Source: Bowdeniella nasicola (GTDB lineage Bacteria > Actinomycetota > Actinomycetes > Actinomycetales > Actinomycetaceae). Taken from it: a stretch of 64,000 bases of DNA. How positions within the stretch are numbered: the stretch's first letter is position 1; every line of letters begins with the position of its first letter. The notes under the pieces were generated by a model, which was not told the DNA's origin, searched no databases, and worked only from the letters and a program-made list of their open reading frames with translations. The stretch lies in contig NZ_FNQV01000002.1 of the NCBI RefSeq assembly GCF_900107735.1, forward strand, positions 1 to 64,000. The letters are read 5' to 3'. The position numbers and the translations under genes were made by a program. Below are positions 63,008 to 64,000 of the stretch, in pieces.

Positions 63008-64000
63008 TCAGGCGCGGTGCGGCAGGCGAATGACCTGCCCGGCGTAAACGAGCCCGGCTCCAAAACCAACCTGGAGGGCGAGCTCACCGCCACGTACTTC
63101 ACTATCCCGGTACAGACGCTCGGTTGCCAGCGGGATTGAGGCCGCCGAGGTATTACCGGTATCGACGATGTCGCGCGCAATCACGACGTCGTCACGCAGA
63201 CCAACGGACTTTGCCATTTGGTCGATGATTCGAATGTTTGCCTGGTGCGGAATGAAGACATCGATGTCCTCGGGAGCAAGACCCGCTGCCGTAACGATCT
63301 CCTTGGCCACTTCTGCCATCGAGAATGCGGCCCACTTAAAGACGGTGGGGCCTTCTTGCCGGAGAGTTGGCCACGACATATCCGAGCCATCACGGATGGT
63401 GAGCCACGAATGGGTCTGCCGAATGGCCTGGGCCTGGCCACCATCGGAGCCCCATACGGTGCGCGAGACGCCGGGGGAATCAGCGGGACCCAGGATAGCG
63501 GCACCCGCACCGTCACCGAGGATGAAGGAAATCGAGCGGTCGGTCGGATCGATGAAGTCCGAGAACTTCTCGGCGCCAATGACAAGGACGTGGGTGGCCT
63601 CGCCTGAGCGAATCAGGGAGTCGGCCATCGCGATTCCGTAGCAGTAGCCCGCGCAGGCCGCCGAGATATCGAAGGCAGCCGCAGGGGTCGCTCCAATGGC
63701 ATCTGCAACGATCGCGGCGGCAGCCGGGGTCTGTTCGAAATGTGTCACAGTCGAGACGATGACGGTGTCGACATCGGAGCCCTGAAGGCCGGCTTTCGAC
63801 AGCGCGTCCATCGCCGCAGCGGTTGCTAGGGAGACTGCCGTATCGGCTGCCGTCCCGTAGCGTCGCGTGACGATACCGGTGCGACGCCGAATCCATTCAT
63901 CGGAGGAATCGATCGGCTCGACGATGTCATCATTTGGCACAATGCGTTCGCCGCGAACGGCTCCAAACGCGAGCACCTGCGAGCCGGCGCGGGTCTCAGC
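63008..64000 (-). CDS. fabH: Beta-ketoacyl-ACP synthase III, 5' end cut by window edge
   Basis: At least 330 residues run off the right edge. FabH starts fatty-acid synthesis by joining an acyl-CoA primer to malonyl-ACP. Visible motifs are SSDEWIRRRTGI near the start, the active-site Cys in ISAACAGYCYG, the catalytic His in IPHQANIRIID, and the Asn in DTGNTSAASIPLA. The frame is open through RAGSQVLAFGAV to the edge, so the GTG at 63976 is probably not the true start. fabD is expected upstream, outside the window. Confidence 0.93.
   Translation of the reverse strand, partial: AETRAGSQVLAFGAVRGERIVPNDDIVEPIDSSDEWIRRRTGIVTRRYGTAADTAVSLATAAAMDALSKAGLQGSDVDTVIVSTVTHFEQTPAAAAIVADAIGATPAAAFDISAACAGYCYGIAMADSLIRSGEATHVLVIGAEKFSDFIDPTDRSISFILGDGAGAAILGPADSPGVSRTVWGSDGGQAQAIRQTHSWLTIRDGSDMSWPTLRQEGPTVFKWAAFSMAEVAKEIVTAAGLAPEDIDVFIPHQANIRIIDQMAKSVGLRDDVVIARDIVDTGNTSAASIPLATERLYRDSEVRGGELALQVGFGAGLVYAGQVIRLPHRA

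Overview
The window is GC-rich, densely packed DNA from an actinobacterium, most likely a member of Actinomycetaceae (genus not resolvable from this sequence). The evidence is the set of actinobacterial signature genes: a fused lysX (lysyl-phosphatidylglycerol synthase plus lysyl-tRNA synthetase), DUF3097 and DUF3145 proteins, an hrcA-dnaJ pair under a CIRCE operator, a DUF222/HNH protein, and a leucine-rich leader peptide before leuA. Many start codons appear to be leaderless, with a TANNNT-like -10 box 6-7 nt upstream of the ATG or GTG. There are no rRNA genes, CRISPR arrays or prophages. The only clear mobile DNA is the end of an IS481-like element at the left edge. No gene-free stretch exceeds 300 bp; the largest, 10317-10588, holds the rpsT leader and the promoter of the next gene.

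Layout. 1-330: end of an IS481-like element, inserted directly upstream of leuS. 354-5867: leuS, a convergent HerA-like ATPase, and a DegV protein. 5946-10316: comEA-comEC-holA, then rpsT in the opposite direction across a shared terminator. 10589-12606: an accessory patch with a membrane protein carrying INIPWP repeats, an orphan PemK/MazF-like gene and a small membrane protein. 12742-17177: lepA-MOSC-trmB-hemW. 17174-18873: a methyltransferase and DUF3097 on the minus strand. 19001-27125: a long coupled operon hrcA-dnaJ-rsmE-phoH-ybeY-CNNM-era-hydrolase (heat shock, ribosome maturation). 27144-30600: leuA with a peptide leader, then recO and uppS. 30597-32204: DUF222/HNH endonuclease. 32314-35862: zinc uptake operon znuA-znuC-znuB-zur plus a VTT protein, with a Zur box over the znuA promoter. 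35983-39763: glyS-yibE/F-dusB. 39760-47562: maltooligosaccharide locus, with a GH13 alpha-glucosidase, a LacI regulator, malE-malF-malG and a GH13-derived protein that has lost its catalytic residues. 47658-55405: dgt-dnaG, lysX, DUF998 and an alpha/beta hydrolase. 55402-57494: DUF3145, def with a small unknown gene, tRNA-Asn and an unknown gene. 57591-60512: gluconate permease and kinase. 60606-61417: an unknown six-TM protein and a CAT-anticodon tRNA. 61456-64000: fatty-acid synthesis cluster fabH-acpP-fabF, cut by the right edge.

How it works together. Most of the window is housekeeping: translation, tRNA modification, replication, lipid synthesis and heat shock. Two nutrient modules, zinc uptake and maltose-type sugar uptake, each have an adjacent local regulator with a recognisable operator. 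Genes on the same strand often overlap by 4 bp (ATGA or GTGA). Six convergent gene pairs share a 4-bp palindrome (CTAG or TTAA) that contains both stop codons. The most unusual points are the GH13 pseudoenzyme, the INIPWP repeat protein with its antisense-overlapping PemK-like neighbour, the histidine-rich tails on all three zinc-transporter subunits, a small unknown gene coupled to def, and an uncharacterised membrane protein with buried Asp/Glu/His motifs.
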